DNA of 64,000 nucleotides from a virus, in the IMG/VR virus record IMGVR_UViG_3300013119_000533, positions 1-64,000 of that record, one strand, 5' to 3'. Positions 8,450 through 16,692 of this stretch are shown one piece after another. Positions within the stretch are counted from its first letter, which is position 1. Each line of letters starts with the position of its first letter. A program made the position numbers and the translations under genes. The notes beneath the pieces were generated by a model. It searched no databases. It saw only the letters and a program-made list of their open reading frames with translations, and was not told the DNA's origin.

Positions 8450-8785
8450 CTACCCCCTCACATAATCGTATATTAATTCCCAATTGATCGGAATATAGAT
8501 GGTGTCACCAATGTCAAGGTGTGCTTCGGTTGGCGCAAGATTGAAACTTGCTATGATCCACCACAATTCTGGATCGCCATAATACCTGTCTGCAAACTTA
8601 AAGTATTTATCGCCAATTTGCCATATGGCAAGTTCATAACTTACATTCTTTCTCAAATCGTCTGGTAGGGTTATGAACTTTGGTGTTGCGAACTGTGTTA
8701 TTCTCTTTGTCCCCCTATTCTTTAACGTGTTGTGATACATCTTGTGACTATTAATAACCATGGTTCTGTTTGAATATCTACTCAT
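8450..8785 (-). CDS. Baseplate wedge gp53-like / LysM-type protein
   Basis: A 111-residue protein whose core, residues 58-100, reads GDKYFKFADRYYGDPELWW followed by IIASFN and GDTIYIPI. That is the LysM-like pattern shared by T4 gp53 and small tail proteins linking tube and baseplate (GD-x-W/Y..A..YG...WW.I...N, then GD.I.IP). T4 gp53 is 196 residues, so this is a minimal version. Its start overlaps the upstream gene stop by four bases and the hub gene follows at once. Confidence 0.72.
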   Translation of the reverse strand: MSRYSNRTMVINSHKMYHNTLKNRGTKRITQFATPKFITLPDDLRKNVSYELAIWQIGDKYFKFADRYYGDPELWWIIASFNLAPTEAHLDIGDTIYIPINWELIYDYVRG

Positions 8786-9726
8786 TTCTTATCTGCCTTT
8801 GGCGCGTTGGCCTTATCTATTTTATCATTGACTGCAGATTTATTTACTTGTGTTTGTTTATTTTGTTTATTGTTTCGTTTCGAATTCTTTGCGGAGGTCG
8901 ACACGGAAACTTGATTGCCAGTGCCGCCTCTGGTCCTTTTCAGTGGTGAATTATTCACTGCTGCGGATCCTCGCTTGACATCATGGAGAACGCCGCCTTG
9001 CGACTCATACCCATAGGGATATCCCGTTGCGTGGCCACCTAACCACTTCTTTGCACCACTCCACCCGAGAGAGTGTTCATGAACAACAACAAAAGACATA
9101 TTAACCTCAAACACTTTAGGGACAAAAGTATGACTCTTGTTTGTGGTTTGCCTTTCGTGTGCGTCGTTTGTCCTATTATAAGACTTTACATCATTTGCGC
9201 TCATTGCTGGTGACATGTGATGAAACCCAGCTTCTAGATTGGGGGTGAAATCAACATTCTCCATCCATCCAGAAAGTCCACCCTTTAACACGCTTACTGC
9301 GTTTTGTTCTTGTCTTGCATCCTTGACAAAGTTTGCAAACTTCATTTTAAGTAACGGATAAGCGTTCATTACATTATGTCCGCCATTAGAACTGTAGGAT
9401 GGATACAAAAACCCTATCAAATGCTCCAATTGGTGCATGTTGGCGTATCCCTCTTCGGGTGTAAAGGATGGAATACTCAACGATAATGAGATTCTCCTTG
9501 TAGTGTTATTCCAAGATCCAATTGGATCAGCGCGGCCGAAGACATTCTGCGTGTTCCACTGACTTGTAAAGTTCTCATTAAAACTGGTTAACCAAGCTGG
9601 AAACACACACGCCTTACCAGTTGCGATGTGCATAATTTCTATACTAAACCCAGCTTCTTCAAATCTCGACAATATCGGATCTGTGTGTTTTGCATCGACT
9701 GACCAGAATCCATCACCACCTGCCAT
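8782..9726 (-). CDS. Tail/baseplate structural protein
   Basis: Residues about 45-85 contain the pattern SQWNTQNVFGRADPIGSW followed by a T-R-R-I-S-L-S-L strand, a signature of beta-sandwich tail tube-like or baseplate initiator proteins in many phages (W-x-T-x-x-V-x-G-R-x-D-P). The C-terminal 60 residues are Asn/Lys/Ser-rich and look disordered. A good ribosome site (AGAGGT) precedes the ATG at 9726. It lies directly after the tape-measure-like genes, the usual place for tube-initiator proteins. Exact role is not determined. Confidence 0.55.
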   Translation of the reverse strand: MAGGDGFWSVDAKHTDPILSRFEEAGFSIEIMHIATGKACVFPAWLTSFNENFTSQWNTQNVFGRADPIGSWNNTTRRISLSLSIPSFTPEEGYANMHQLEHLIGFLYPSYSSNGGHNVMNAYPLLKMKFANFVKDARQEQNAVSVLKGGLSGWMENVDFTPNLEAGFHHMSPAMSANDVKSYNRTNDAHERQTTNKSHTFVPKVFEVNMSFVVVHEHSLGWSGAKKWLGGHATGYPYGYESQGGVLHDVKRGSAAVNNSPLKRTRGGTGNQVSVSTSAKNSKRNNKQNKQTQVNKSAVNDKIDKANAPKADKK

Positions 9727-9727
9727 A

Positions 9728-11941
9728 TTATAACCTCTTTATTGCATTGAGTCCATCGACCACCATTTGACCTGCATCCCTCTCTTTCATAGATAGTTTC
9801 AAATCCGACTTTTTTGCTGCGATTTCGGCAACGATCTCTGTGATACCTTTTATCATCGTGGCCAAGGCGCCGTCTGCTTTAGCAGCATAAAACACATCAT
9901 TCTTATCAAAAACGGGGGTCATATAATTGCGAGCAATGTTTGGAGTTGCCATAACTGGTCCCAGTGATTGGGCTGAATTTGAATCCTCAGTTGGGGCAGC
10001 TTGGTTTGTCCCTCTCCTCGCAACCGAACTAGCACTGAACTGTAAATCCGTACGTGCTTCGTTCTTGCCTGCCTTTACGTTGGATTTGCTTGAACCGCGA
10101 ACCTTAGTGCCGCCAGGAAGTTTTAAGTTTGCATTGGCAACTGTTCCTTCCATCCTTTTTTGAATTTCATTTAAATTATCGGGACCTTTTTTGGTGCTGC
10201 CTCCTTTTGTTGGCCACTTCTTTTCACGTTCGTCCTGTATTCTTTTTTCACGCTCTTCTCCACTGGTACCAGCGAAGCTTGCGCCTGCGCCCATGCCAAT
10301 AACTGTGCCAATTTGAGCCGCCGAGCCGAGCCCGAAAGTGTTCATAGCCATACCCATCATTATGCTCGAAAACAGAGCAATGTTATCAGTGAAAAAACTT
10401 ATCATGCCCACGACGACATTTGTTAACTCCATCAAACCCTTCTCCCCGCCAATGGCATTGACGAGCATTCTAATCGCCTGCTCCATTGCGGCGTCTATCT
10501 TTGTAGCGACTGACAACTGGTCTGCGATCTCTGATTGGGTTCCTTGCATATCTGTCGCCACTGCATCAAGACCCTCCCTGTCACTCTCTAAAAGATCAGC
10601 TTCGGCGTCCATAAACTGCTTCAATTTTGCGACGTCACCGCCGAAACCCAATGTTGGTTCTTTTGCAAGTGCTCGCAATTCTCTTGCACTAAGTTCCTTG
10701 ATCGATCTCCCTTCCTTAGCAAGGGAATCCATGATCACTTTTCTCTTTTCTGCTGGAGATTCAGCTGCTAGTAAGGCTTGAGCACTGACAAGAGGAGCAC
10801 CGAAAGCAATATTGATGCTTTGGGCGAACTTTGCGGCGCCTTCAAATGTATCCATATTTTCATTCATTTGCAACAACTGGTTAACCTCTATTCCCAGTTT
10901 CGCTGCCATAAATGCTGTGTCTTTGAATATCCTGCGGCCCAGTTCTGCCTCGAACCTGGCCAGAATCGGTTGGGCGTTCTTAAAATCTTGTGCCATCTCT
11001 TGTGGAGGGCGCCCCAGTGCTCTGGCTACGCCTGCAAGGTTGAATAGAAGATCTTTTGCCTGTTCTGGTGTTTGTCCCAGTGCCTTAACTTGAGTTCCAA
11101 TAATCTGCGCCTGAGTGTCCATAGACACCCCTAGTTTGCTCAATGTACCTATACCAGCTGTCAATGCAACCAGTTGAGAGTCCTCTCCTGTGGTCAATTC
11201 CGAGAACGATAAAAAATTCTCTTTAAGAGAAGATGCAGCTTCGGCAGCAACTCCTTCGAGATTTGTACCTATTTGACCCATTGCGGCAGCTGCTTCACCA
11301 ACATTTAACTGCTCTCTAGTGATTTGGGACCTTTGGAAGAGTGCTGCGCGTGCTTTGTCCATCCGCAACATTGTTTCAAACATTTTAGCGGTAATTGCAA
11401 CTAGAACGTTTTGCCACTGCATTGTTTCCGCAATACCTTTGGTGAACCCTTCTAATAGACCTTTGCCTGATAAATTCTCCCAACCTTTTGATAATCCAAA
11501 GGTAGCTTGCAACAACCTCTCGGCAGCTGCTTCACCTTTAGCTAATCCTTTATCGTAGTCTTCTTGAAGTTTGACTATTTTCTTGATTTCTTTATATCTC
11601 TTTCTGGCGGTTTCAAGTTCCTTTTCATCTACCTCATCCTGCGTGACCATAAACTCAATCTTTCTTTTTAGATCATATGCCTCTTGGCCCAAGAGTTCTA
11701 GTTTCTTCTTTTCAAGATCGATAACGCCTTCTATCTTATCTTTCTGTTCTGATAAGAGTCTATCTATGTCTTGGTATCTTTTTGAAAGTTCTTCTACACT
11801 TACTTTTCGGACATCAACTAATTGATCGCCCATCACTTCGGTAATTGCCTCAAGTAGTGTTTGGGCAAGTGCTGGATCTATTCTAGAGTTTGCAGCAGCT
11901 GCTTTGAGTTGCTCTATAAGTCTTTTACCCTGATCGCTCAT
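9728..11941 (-). CDS. Tape-measure-like tail protein 2
   Basis: A 737-residue, helix-rich protein. N-terminal 150 residues are strongly charged and coiled-coil-like; about residues 175-205 contain NVLVAITAKMFETMLRMDK, closely matching NILVAVFTKMFEQAKAVDE in the adjacent upstream gene. A moderately hydrophobic glycine-rich stretch (about residues 510-560) could contact membrane. A Lys/Thr/Ser-rich disordered linker and a short C-terminal helical end follow. Starts inside the stop of its paralogue (ATGA overlap). Tape measure proteins set tail length and help DNA pass the membrane; assignment rests on size, composition and position after the chaperone-like genes. Confidence 0.6.
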   Translation of the reverse strand: MSDQGKRLIEQLKAAAANSRIDPALAQTLLEAITEVMGDQLVDVRKVSVEELSKRYQDIDRLLSEQKDKIEGVIDLEKKKLELLGQEAYDLKRKIEFMVTQDEVDEKELETARKRYKEIKKIVKLQEDYDKGLAKGEAAAERLLQATFGLSKGWENLSGKGLLEGFTKGIAETMQWQNVLVAITAKMFETMLRMDKARAALFQRSQITREQLNVGEAAAAMGQIGTNLEGVAAEAASSLKENFLSFSELTTGEDSQLVALTAGIGTLSKLGVSMDTQAQIIGTQVKALGQTPEQAKDLLFNLAGVARALGRPPQEMAQDFKNAQPILARFEAELGRRIFKDTAFMAAKLGIEVNQLLQMNENMDTFEGAAKFAQSINIAFGAPLVSAQALLAAESPAEKRKVIMDSLAKEGRSIKELSARELRALAKEPTLGFGGDVAKLKQFMDAEADLLESDREGLDAVATDMQGTQSEIADQLSVATKIDAAMEQAIRMLVNAIGGEKGLMELTNVVVGMISFFTDNIALFSSIMMGMAMNTFGLGSAAQIGTVIGMGAGASFAGTSGEEREKRIQDEREKKWPTKGGSTKKGPDNLNEIQKRMEGTVANANLKLPGGTKVRGSSKSNVKAGKNEARTDLQFSASSVARRGTNQAAPTEDSNSAQSLGPVMATPNIARNYMTPVFDKNDVFYAAKADGALATMIKGITEIVAEIAAKKSDLKLSMKERDAGQMVVDGLNAIKRL

Positions 11942-14565
11942 GCACTGCCCCCATTAATGGCATAGACCCTACTTCCAACCTCTAATGAGACTGAAGGGTC
12001 TATGTCTCTTAGTTTAATTAGACCTTTCCGTAAATTATCTAACTGCTCCAAAAGCACGCCGTCATGTTTTGAGTTCTCAAACTTTGCCTTCTTCATCGGA
12101 ACTGGACTCATGGCAGTTAAGGTATCCTCGAACCCCATCAATTGTGATTGTGTCATCTCTTCAGCAACAAACTCCCCTTTTGCTCTTGCGATATCCTTCG
12201 GGGACATGCCAGACTTCTTCATGTGCTGTTCATCCAACTTCAATTTCATACTTCCGTCTTCAATCCCCATCTTTACAAACATCGGAACAAGGACGTTGTC
12301 GGCGAAGGCGTGCCCAATACTAGACGAAGCGAGCAATCGACCAATGTAACTTCCCAGGAGACCACCTGCCATATAAGCAAGAGGTGTCAAGGCGACACCG
12401 AGACCAGGAGCAACATTTGCTAGTTGCACAATCCAACCGCCTGCCATGCCACCCAACCATCCGCCGAGAGCACCTGCAACTGCCTCTAGTACCCCTCTGG
12501 CTTTACCTTTCACATCCAAAGTATCATCATTCAGAACCATTGCAGACTCACCTATTGCAAAAAGGGTTTCAACAATTGGGTACTTAGCGAGGGCAGCGAG
12601 CATTTTGCTGTTTGCTAATGCTTCACCCAACTTTGATCCATATTTAGCAAGAAGTCCACCGCCCGATTTCGCTCCCGCTTCGACTGCTTCGCCTGCAACA
12701 GTAGCTCCTATACTTGATGCTGCGCCTTTCGCGACATCATCAATACCACCTGCGGCCGATCCGGCTACCGAAGATGCGGCTTGAGTGGCTGCCTCGACGC
12801 ACCCTGCTGCGCCTTTTGCTGTACCTGCTGCCCTTGCTGCGGCGAGCTGAGCCTTAAGTGTACCAATTTGTAACTTCATCCTTGGTATTCGCACGAAGTT
12901 ATCGAATTTTGATTTCATGTATGCTGCGCTAACTGCCATCCCTGCCAAGGCAAGTGCTGGTATAGTTATCTTGGCATGCCTGGCCAAGAATCCGACCGTT
13001 TTGGCAATAGCTGGCATGTGCTTGTTGATCTGGTTGTTAAGTTTTTGGATCAGTTCTGCCATTGCAGCATCGATTCGCTTGCTTTGGTCTAGTGTTTTTT
13101 CTGTATCCTTCTTAATCTCTTCATCCGTTGCTGCTTCGTCTAGATTAGCTACCTTAGCATCAAAATCTGCGAATTGCCCTCTAACTATCTTTTGAAAGTT
13201 TTCTGCACTCACCCCTGCAGACCCAAGATAACCCTGCATTGCGCGTTGAACGCGTTGATGTGGTACCCCGAACTGTGCTTCTGCTCTCTGATATGCTTCT
13301 GCAATCAATCTCACCTTGCCAGATGCATCTGCAGCAAGAAGGGCAACCCCATTAACAAAAGATCCGCCCAATAATGAATTTAGTTTGGCAGCTGTCTTCA
13401 GGGCGTTTTCTGATGTGTCCAAATCTTCAGTTAAAGACATCAAATCTTCGATCTTTACATTTGTTGCTCTCGCTGTTGCGGCAAGTCTAGCAAACATTTG
13501 CGGTGCACGTTTCCCGAATCGAGCATATGTTGGTAAAGTTTTAGCAAAGGACCCAAGAGACTCTTTCTGAGTCATCCCATAGTCTTTGCCCATCTTATAA
13601 AGGGCCCTTACTGTATGGTCCATCTCTTCGGCATCCATCCCGATACCCTTTGACATGGCTTGGTATGAACTCCCCATTGCCGTAACAGACACTCCAAGGG
13701 ATTTTAACCTACCAGACATATTGGCCATTCTAACGATCTCTCCAGAGTCTCTAAAATCCTTAAAAACCTTCATCTCGCTTTGAAGATCCGCTAATATTTC
13801 ACCAGCAGCTGCTGGAGACCCAGGACCATACACTGATGCCAACTCTTGGCCAATATCCATCATCTCTGTTGTGAGTCCCGACAATCCAGTCTTCTGATAC
13901 AGTTTTGCTCTTGCTTCATCTACTGCCTTAGCTTGTTCAAACATTTTCGTAAACACAGCAACCAGGATATTTGATGAGTTGACGGTTTTCTTGAGTCCTT
14001 TCCCAAATCCCTTGATCGAACCAATAATGCCGTCTGGGCCTGAAAAGGAATTACTAACGCCGAGGACTGACTGGGTCATCTTTACTGCTATGGATTCGCC
14101 TTTTGCTAGCGACTTCAACATGCTGTCATTTTCGTCTATTTCTTGCTTTAACAGTTTGTACTTTTCTTGTGCTCTTTTGGCAGCTTCTGTGTTCAACTCT
14201 CCAGCTATAGCATATTCTTCTATTTTGCTCTTTATTTTAGACATTTGAGATTGTGCGATCTGCTTCTTTACTTCGGAAGCCTCTTGAGTATCCCACTCCA
14301 GATATTTGCCCGCTTTTTCACTATATTCTTTATCTTTCTTGAATTTCTCTAAGAGATTTCTGAAGTATTCACCTGATGATGTACCTCCAGTGGTGCCTCC
14401 AGATTTTCTTGATAGTATCTTTTCGTATTCGGATATTAAATCACTCAATAGAGCTTGATCAGAATCGGAAATCTCAGGAGAGGTTCCGTCGCCAGGGTTG
14501 TACTCACCCCCTTGTTCGAATTTCTTAAATAATTCTTTTAATTTTTGAGGGTTTATGAATGCCAT
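11938..14565 (-). CDS. Tape-measure-like tail protein 1
   Basis: 875 residues, largely helical and Ala/Gly-rich. It shares the block NILVAVFTKMFEQAKAVDE..A.LYQKTG (about residues 195-230) with the next gene, showing the two are paralogues. The C-terminal half holds several candidate membrane segments: ITIPALALAGMAVSAAYM (about 535-552) and a long Gly/Ala-rich hydrophobic region (about 690-765), typical of tape measure proteins. Located just after the tail chaperone-like genes, as tape measure genes are in most tailed phages. Which of the two paralogues sets tail length cannot be told. Confidence 0.65.
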   Translation of the reverse strand: MAFINPQKLKELFKKFEQGGEYNPGDGTSPEISDSDQALLSDLISEYEKILSRKSGGTTGGTSSGEYFRNLLEKFKKDKEYSEKAGKYLEWDTQEASEVKKQIAQSQMSKIKSKIEEYAIAGELNTEAAKRAQEKYKLLKQEIDENDSMLKSLAKGESIAVKMTQSVLGVSNSFSGPDGIIGSIKGFGKGLKKTVNSSNILVAVFTKMFEQAKAVDEARAKLYQKTGLSGLTTEMMDIGQELASVYGPGSPAAAGEILADLQSEMKVFKDFRDSGEIVRMANMSGRLKSLGVSVTAMGSSYQAMSKGIGMDAEEMDHTVRALYKMGKDYGMTQKESLGSFAKTLPTYARFGKRAPQMFARLAATARATNVKIEDLMSLTEDLDTSENALKTAAKLNSLLGGSFVNGVALLAADASGKVRLIAEAYQRAEAQFGVPHQRVQRAMQGYLGSAGVSAENFQKIVRGQFADFDAKVANLDEAATDEEIKKDTEKTLDQSKRIDAAMAELIQKLNNQINKHMPAIAKTVGFLARHAKITIPALALAGMAVSAAYMKSKFDNFVRIPRMKLQIGTLKAQLAAARAAGTAKGAAGCVEAATQAASSVAGSAAGGIDDVAKGAASSIGATVAGEAVEAGAKSGGGLLAKYGSKLGEALANSKMLAALAKYPIVETLFAIGESAMVLNDDTLDVKGKARGVLEAVAGALGGWLGGMAGGWIVQLANVAPGLGVALTPLAYMAGGLLGSYIGRLLASSSIGHAFADNVLVPMFVKMGIEDGSMKLKLDEQHMKKSGMSPKDIARAKGEFVAEEMTQSQLMGFEDTLTAMSPVPMKKAKFENSKHDGVLLEQLDNLRKGLIKLRDIDPSVSLEVGSRVYAINGGSA

Positions 14566-14576
14566 TTAGAAGTCCC

Positions 14577-14885
14577 CTACTTAAAAGGCCAAACTAAACC
14601 CGTATCTCTTTCAAAAGATTTGATTGACCTATCTAACTTGAATTTGTCTTTAAACGTCTTTGGATTGTTTAAACCATATTGAGACAAAGAAGAGAGGTAC
14701 CTTTTTTCGCCTGCAAGCGTCCTGACAAAGGAATCCACCTGTGCTGGTGATCCTTTAACAGATACAGGAAAATATTCACCCGTAAATAGAGCGTCCAAGA
14801 CCATTCTCAACCTTGCGCCCATAGCGACCAAAAAACTTTCGTCGATCTTTGTGAAGTCTATTACAATTGGTTCTTTCTTATTCAT
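14577..14885 (-). CDS. Small conserved-looking tail gene product
   Basis: About 102 residues, no recognised domain; contains an FVRTLAGEKRYLSSLSQYGL stretch and ends in an aromatic tail (VWPFK). The ORF opens at 14897, but the ATG at 14885 has GGAG six bases upstream (contained in the earlier codons), so the later start is preferred. It lies between the gp26/chaperone-like pair and the tape-measure genes, a position that suggests tail assembly or baseplate function. Confidence 0.65.
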   Translation of the reverse strand: MNKKEPIVIDFTKIDESFLVAMGARLRMVLDALFTGEYFPVSVKGSPAQVDSFVRTLAGEKRYLSSLSQYGLNNPKTFKDKFKLDRSIKSFERDTGLVWPFK

Positions 14886-14937
14886 AAACGTCTCCATTAG
14901 TAATTAGTTTGGCAAGTCAAAAGAGGATATTGTTTGT

Positions 14938-15180
14938 TTATTTCTTGATCTTTTCAGCTTCCTTGTTCCTTTCTTCAAAGTACTTGGAGAGTCTTTCCAC
15001 AAACCACCTTCTAATGGTTATAGGTAGGTCATAAACATCGAAATAGTTCCAATTACCGTGCTGAACTAGATAAAATATCTGTTCGTGCACATGTAACATA
15101 TAATCAGAGGTCAGGCCAAAAAAACGTCGCCTCCAGGGGTACCTCCGTTTCGGCTTCGGCACCGCAATACATACACTCAA
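14938..15180 (-). CDS. Tail chaperone-like ORF overlapping gp26-like gene
   Basis: 80 residues if started at the TTG at 15180, which has AAGGA a few bases upstream. The first ~25 codons overlap the end of the gp26-like gene in the +1 frame; only from residue about 20 on (FFGLTSDYMLHVHEQIFYLV) does it look like a real protein, with a helical pattern and LPITIRRWFVERL similar in style to the second domain of tail assembly chaperones. Two modes are possible: an independent TTG start, or a +1 frameshift from the gp26-like frame at a run of seven T. The T4 gene at this position (51) is a baseplate hub assembly catalyst. The TTG start would spend a third of the protein on the overlap. Confidence 0.6.
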   Translation of the reverse strand: MSVCIAVPKPKRRYPWRRRFFGLTSDYMLHVHEQIFYLVQHGNWNYFDVYDLPITIRRWFVERLSKYFEERNKEAEKIKK

Positions 15181-15970
15181 AATCTTCCTTGAGTCTTACA
15201 GTTGGAACAAGGGAAGCATAGTTCTTTCTCAAGAACCTAGAATCTCTCGCTGGCATTTCACCTATCATCTCATTCAAATCAGCTGGGTTTGCGATTTCGT
15301 CAATAGATACAATGATCATCTTTAAGAAGTCCGTCGTATTGGTTTCTGCCAACTTGTTCTTCTTCTTTGATGACATTCTACTGGCCATCCTAGATTCATC
15401 CCTAGACGTCAACAACCTAACAACAACATTTTGCCCTGACATAGGGAGAGTTGTCTCGAAGTGCCCTTGATGATTTGTCTTAAAATTCTCTGACTGTTCA
15501 AACTTCTCAAAATACTTATGATATTCTGATAGGTCAACTGTGATGTCACAGTCTGTATTGCACTCTGGGCAGGTTATCTTTACTTCATAATCAGGCCCAT
15601 ACCCTGTTACTCTTGCAGCGACCATAATTGCTGACTTATCACCGATAAGCAGATCTGCTACCTGAATGCTTTGATCGACCATAATGTTCTGAATGAACTT
15701 ATCAATTGCCACTCCCTTTCTTAAAAGAGCGGGAGATGTTAAGATATCTTCATCCCTGGCTGTCATGAATCTAATCTCAACTGTCTCTTGACCGTGGAGA
15801 GGGTGATTCTGTGGATAAAACAGACCCCTAGACGGCAGTTCGACGAATTCGGTGTTTGCCGTTCTTCTTACTGCTTGTACTGGGGGTTGTGGACTTTGTA
15901 ACTCCTCTGGAGCTGTTTGTTTTTTGGCAGGAGGCGCTTTGCGCGCCATCCTGTTCGAATTTCTACTCAT
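15104..15970 (-). CDS. 26: Baseplate hub/chaperone protein, T4 gp26-like
   Basis: 288 residues. After a Pro/Ala-rich N-terminal 40 residues comes the family pattern: VELPSRGLFYP (43-52), VEIRFMTARDEDILTSP (64-80), a GD-containing helix (110-111) and VTGYGPDYEVKITCPEC (121-137). Cysteines C134, C137, C141 and the C-terminal pair C266, C269 suggest zinc ribbons. This matches the T4 base plate protein family of gp26 (208 residues in T4). A GTGAGG ribosome site precedes the ATG. The C-terminal zinc ribbon overlaps the next gene in another frame (see the frameshift candidate). Confidence 0.8.
   Translation of the reverse strand: MSRNSNRMARKAPPAKKQTAPEELQSPQPPVQAVRRTANTEFVELPSRGLFYPQNHPLHGQETVEIRFMTARDEDILTSPALLRKGVAIDKFIQNIMVDQSIQVADLLIGDKSAIMVAARVTGYGPDYEVKITCPECNTDCDITVDLSEYHKYFEKFEQSENFKTNHQGHFETTLPMSGQNVVVRLLTSRDESRMASRMSSKKKNKLAETNTTDFLKMIIVSIDEIANPADLNEMIGEMPARDSRFLRKNYASLVPTVRLKEDFECMYCGAEAETEVPLEATFFWPDL
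15118..15124 (-). other. Candidate +1 frameshift site (seven-T run)
   Basis: In the gp26-like frame the codons are ACG TTT TTT TGG; skipping one T gives TTT TTT GGC and continues into the downstream 80-residue frame. The stop of the gp26-like gene is only four codons later, so a slip here would produce a fused protein of roughly 350 residues. The site lies just before tape-measure genes, where programmed frameshifts in tail chaperones are common. Confidence 0.4.
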
Positions 15971-16022
15971 TTAAACCTCACTTTACTAAAACTATTATAA
16001 ACCAAAATAAATATTTTTTTTA

Positions 16023-16649
16023 TTAAACTCCTGGTGCTAATCCAGTAAGTCCTGCCTGTGCGCCTTGCCCAGACTGTTGAACCTGACGAAGTGCGCCCTT
16101 ATCTGAAACGCCCTTAGTATCAAGTCCTGCCCAATCAAATCTCATCGTAAGTTCAACGTTTACAAGATCGTCAGACTCATAATCAAGATCACCAAAGTTA
16201 ACACTCTTAATCCAAGGATTATATAGAGACCAGGTCTCGATCGGAGATCCATTCTCATCAATCGTGTGAATATACACTCTACCACCCACTGCGCTTGTTG
16301 CCTGCTTCTTAGAGAAGGTAACAATATTGCTCGCCTTACCTCTACCCAGAGGGTCATTCAAGAAGTTGTGCGGTGCAACGTAACCAGACAATTCAATCAA
16401 GTCCAACATGGTCTTTGATGCATCTGGATCAACTGGATCAACAAGAGTCATACTGATCTCTTCCCACTCCAATCTCCCAGGGTAATAAAACTTATAGTTA
16501 ATAAAACTATGCTCAGACTCCGATACCGAAAAATTGGGTTTACCCGTTGTCTTCACGATCCACTGCGGGATACCATTAAACGATAACAAAAATCTGTATT
16601 TTCTCTTTGGCTCAATTGAAGCATCTGACCAAAATTTCTGACTTGCCAT
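16023..16649 (-). CDS. 19: Tail tube protein, gp19-like
   Basis: 208 residues; forms the inner tube of the contractile tail. The pattern is that of myovirus tube proteins: RKYRFLLSFNGIPQWIVKTT near the N terminus, FYYPGRLEWEEISMTLVDP in the middle, and YNPWIKSVNFGDLDYESD followed by VELTMRFDWAGL near the end. T4 gp19 has 163 residues; the extra length is a Gln/Gly/Ala-rich C-terminal tail. It follows the sheath gene, the usual order, with a strong TAGGAGG ribosome site and a recurrent ACTATTTA motif inside a palindrome just upstream. Confidence 0.9.
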   Translation of the reverse strand: MASQKFWSDASIEPKRKYRFLLSFNGIPQWIVKTTGKPNFSVSESEHSFINYKFYYPGRLEWEEISMTLVDPVDPDASKTMLDLIELSGYVAPHNFLNDPLGRGKASNIVTFSKKQATSAVGGRVYIHTIDENGSPIETWSLYNPWIKSVNFGDLDYESDDLVNVELTMRFDWAGLDTKGVSDKGALRQVQQSGQGAQAGLTGLAPGV

Positions 16650-16665
16650 TATAAAAATCCTCCTA

Positions 16666-16682
16666 ACACTATTAAATAGTGT
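16666..16682 (-). promoter_or_regulatory. ACTATTTA motif inside a palindrome, before tube gene
   Basis: The minus strand carries ACACTATT and AATAGTGT arranged as an inverted repeat around one base. The recurrent ACTATTTA octamer is at 16673-16680, 23 bases before the tube ATG. It lies in the 43-base gap between sheath and tube. It may act as a promoter, or as a weak hairpin separating sheath and tube messages; there is no T tract. Confidence 0.45.
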
Positions 16683-16692
16683 CTATTATTTT

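Noticed and set aside
10338-10781. 147-codon plus-strand open frame with apparent hydrophobic segments
   Set aside because: Mirror of the Ala/Leu-rich tape-measure-like gene; antisense of helical Ala-rich coding often reads as hydrophobic.
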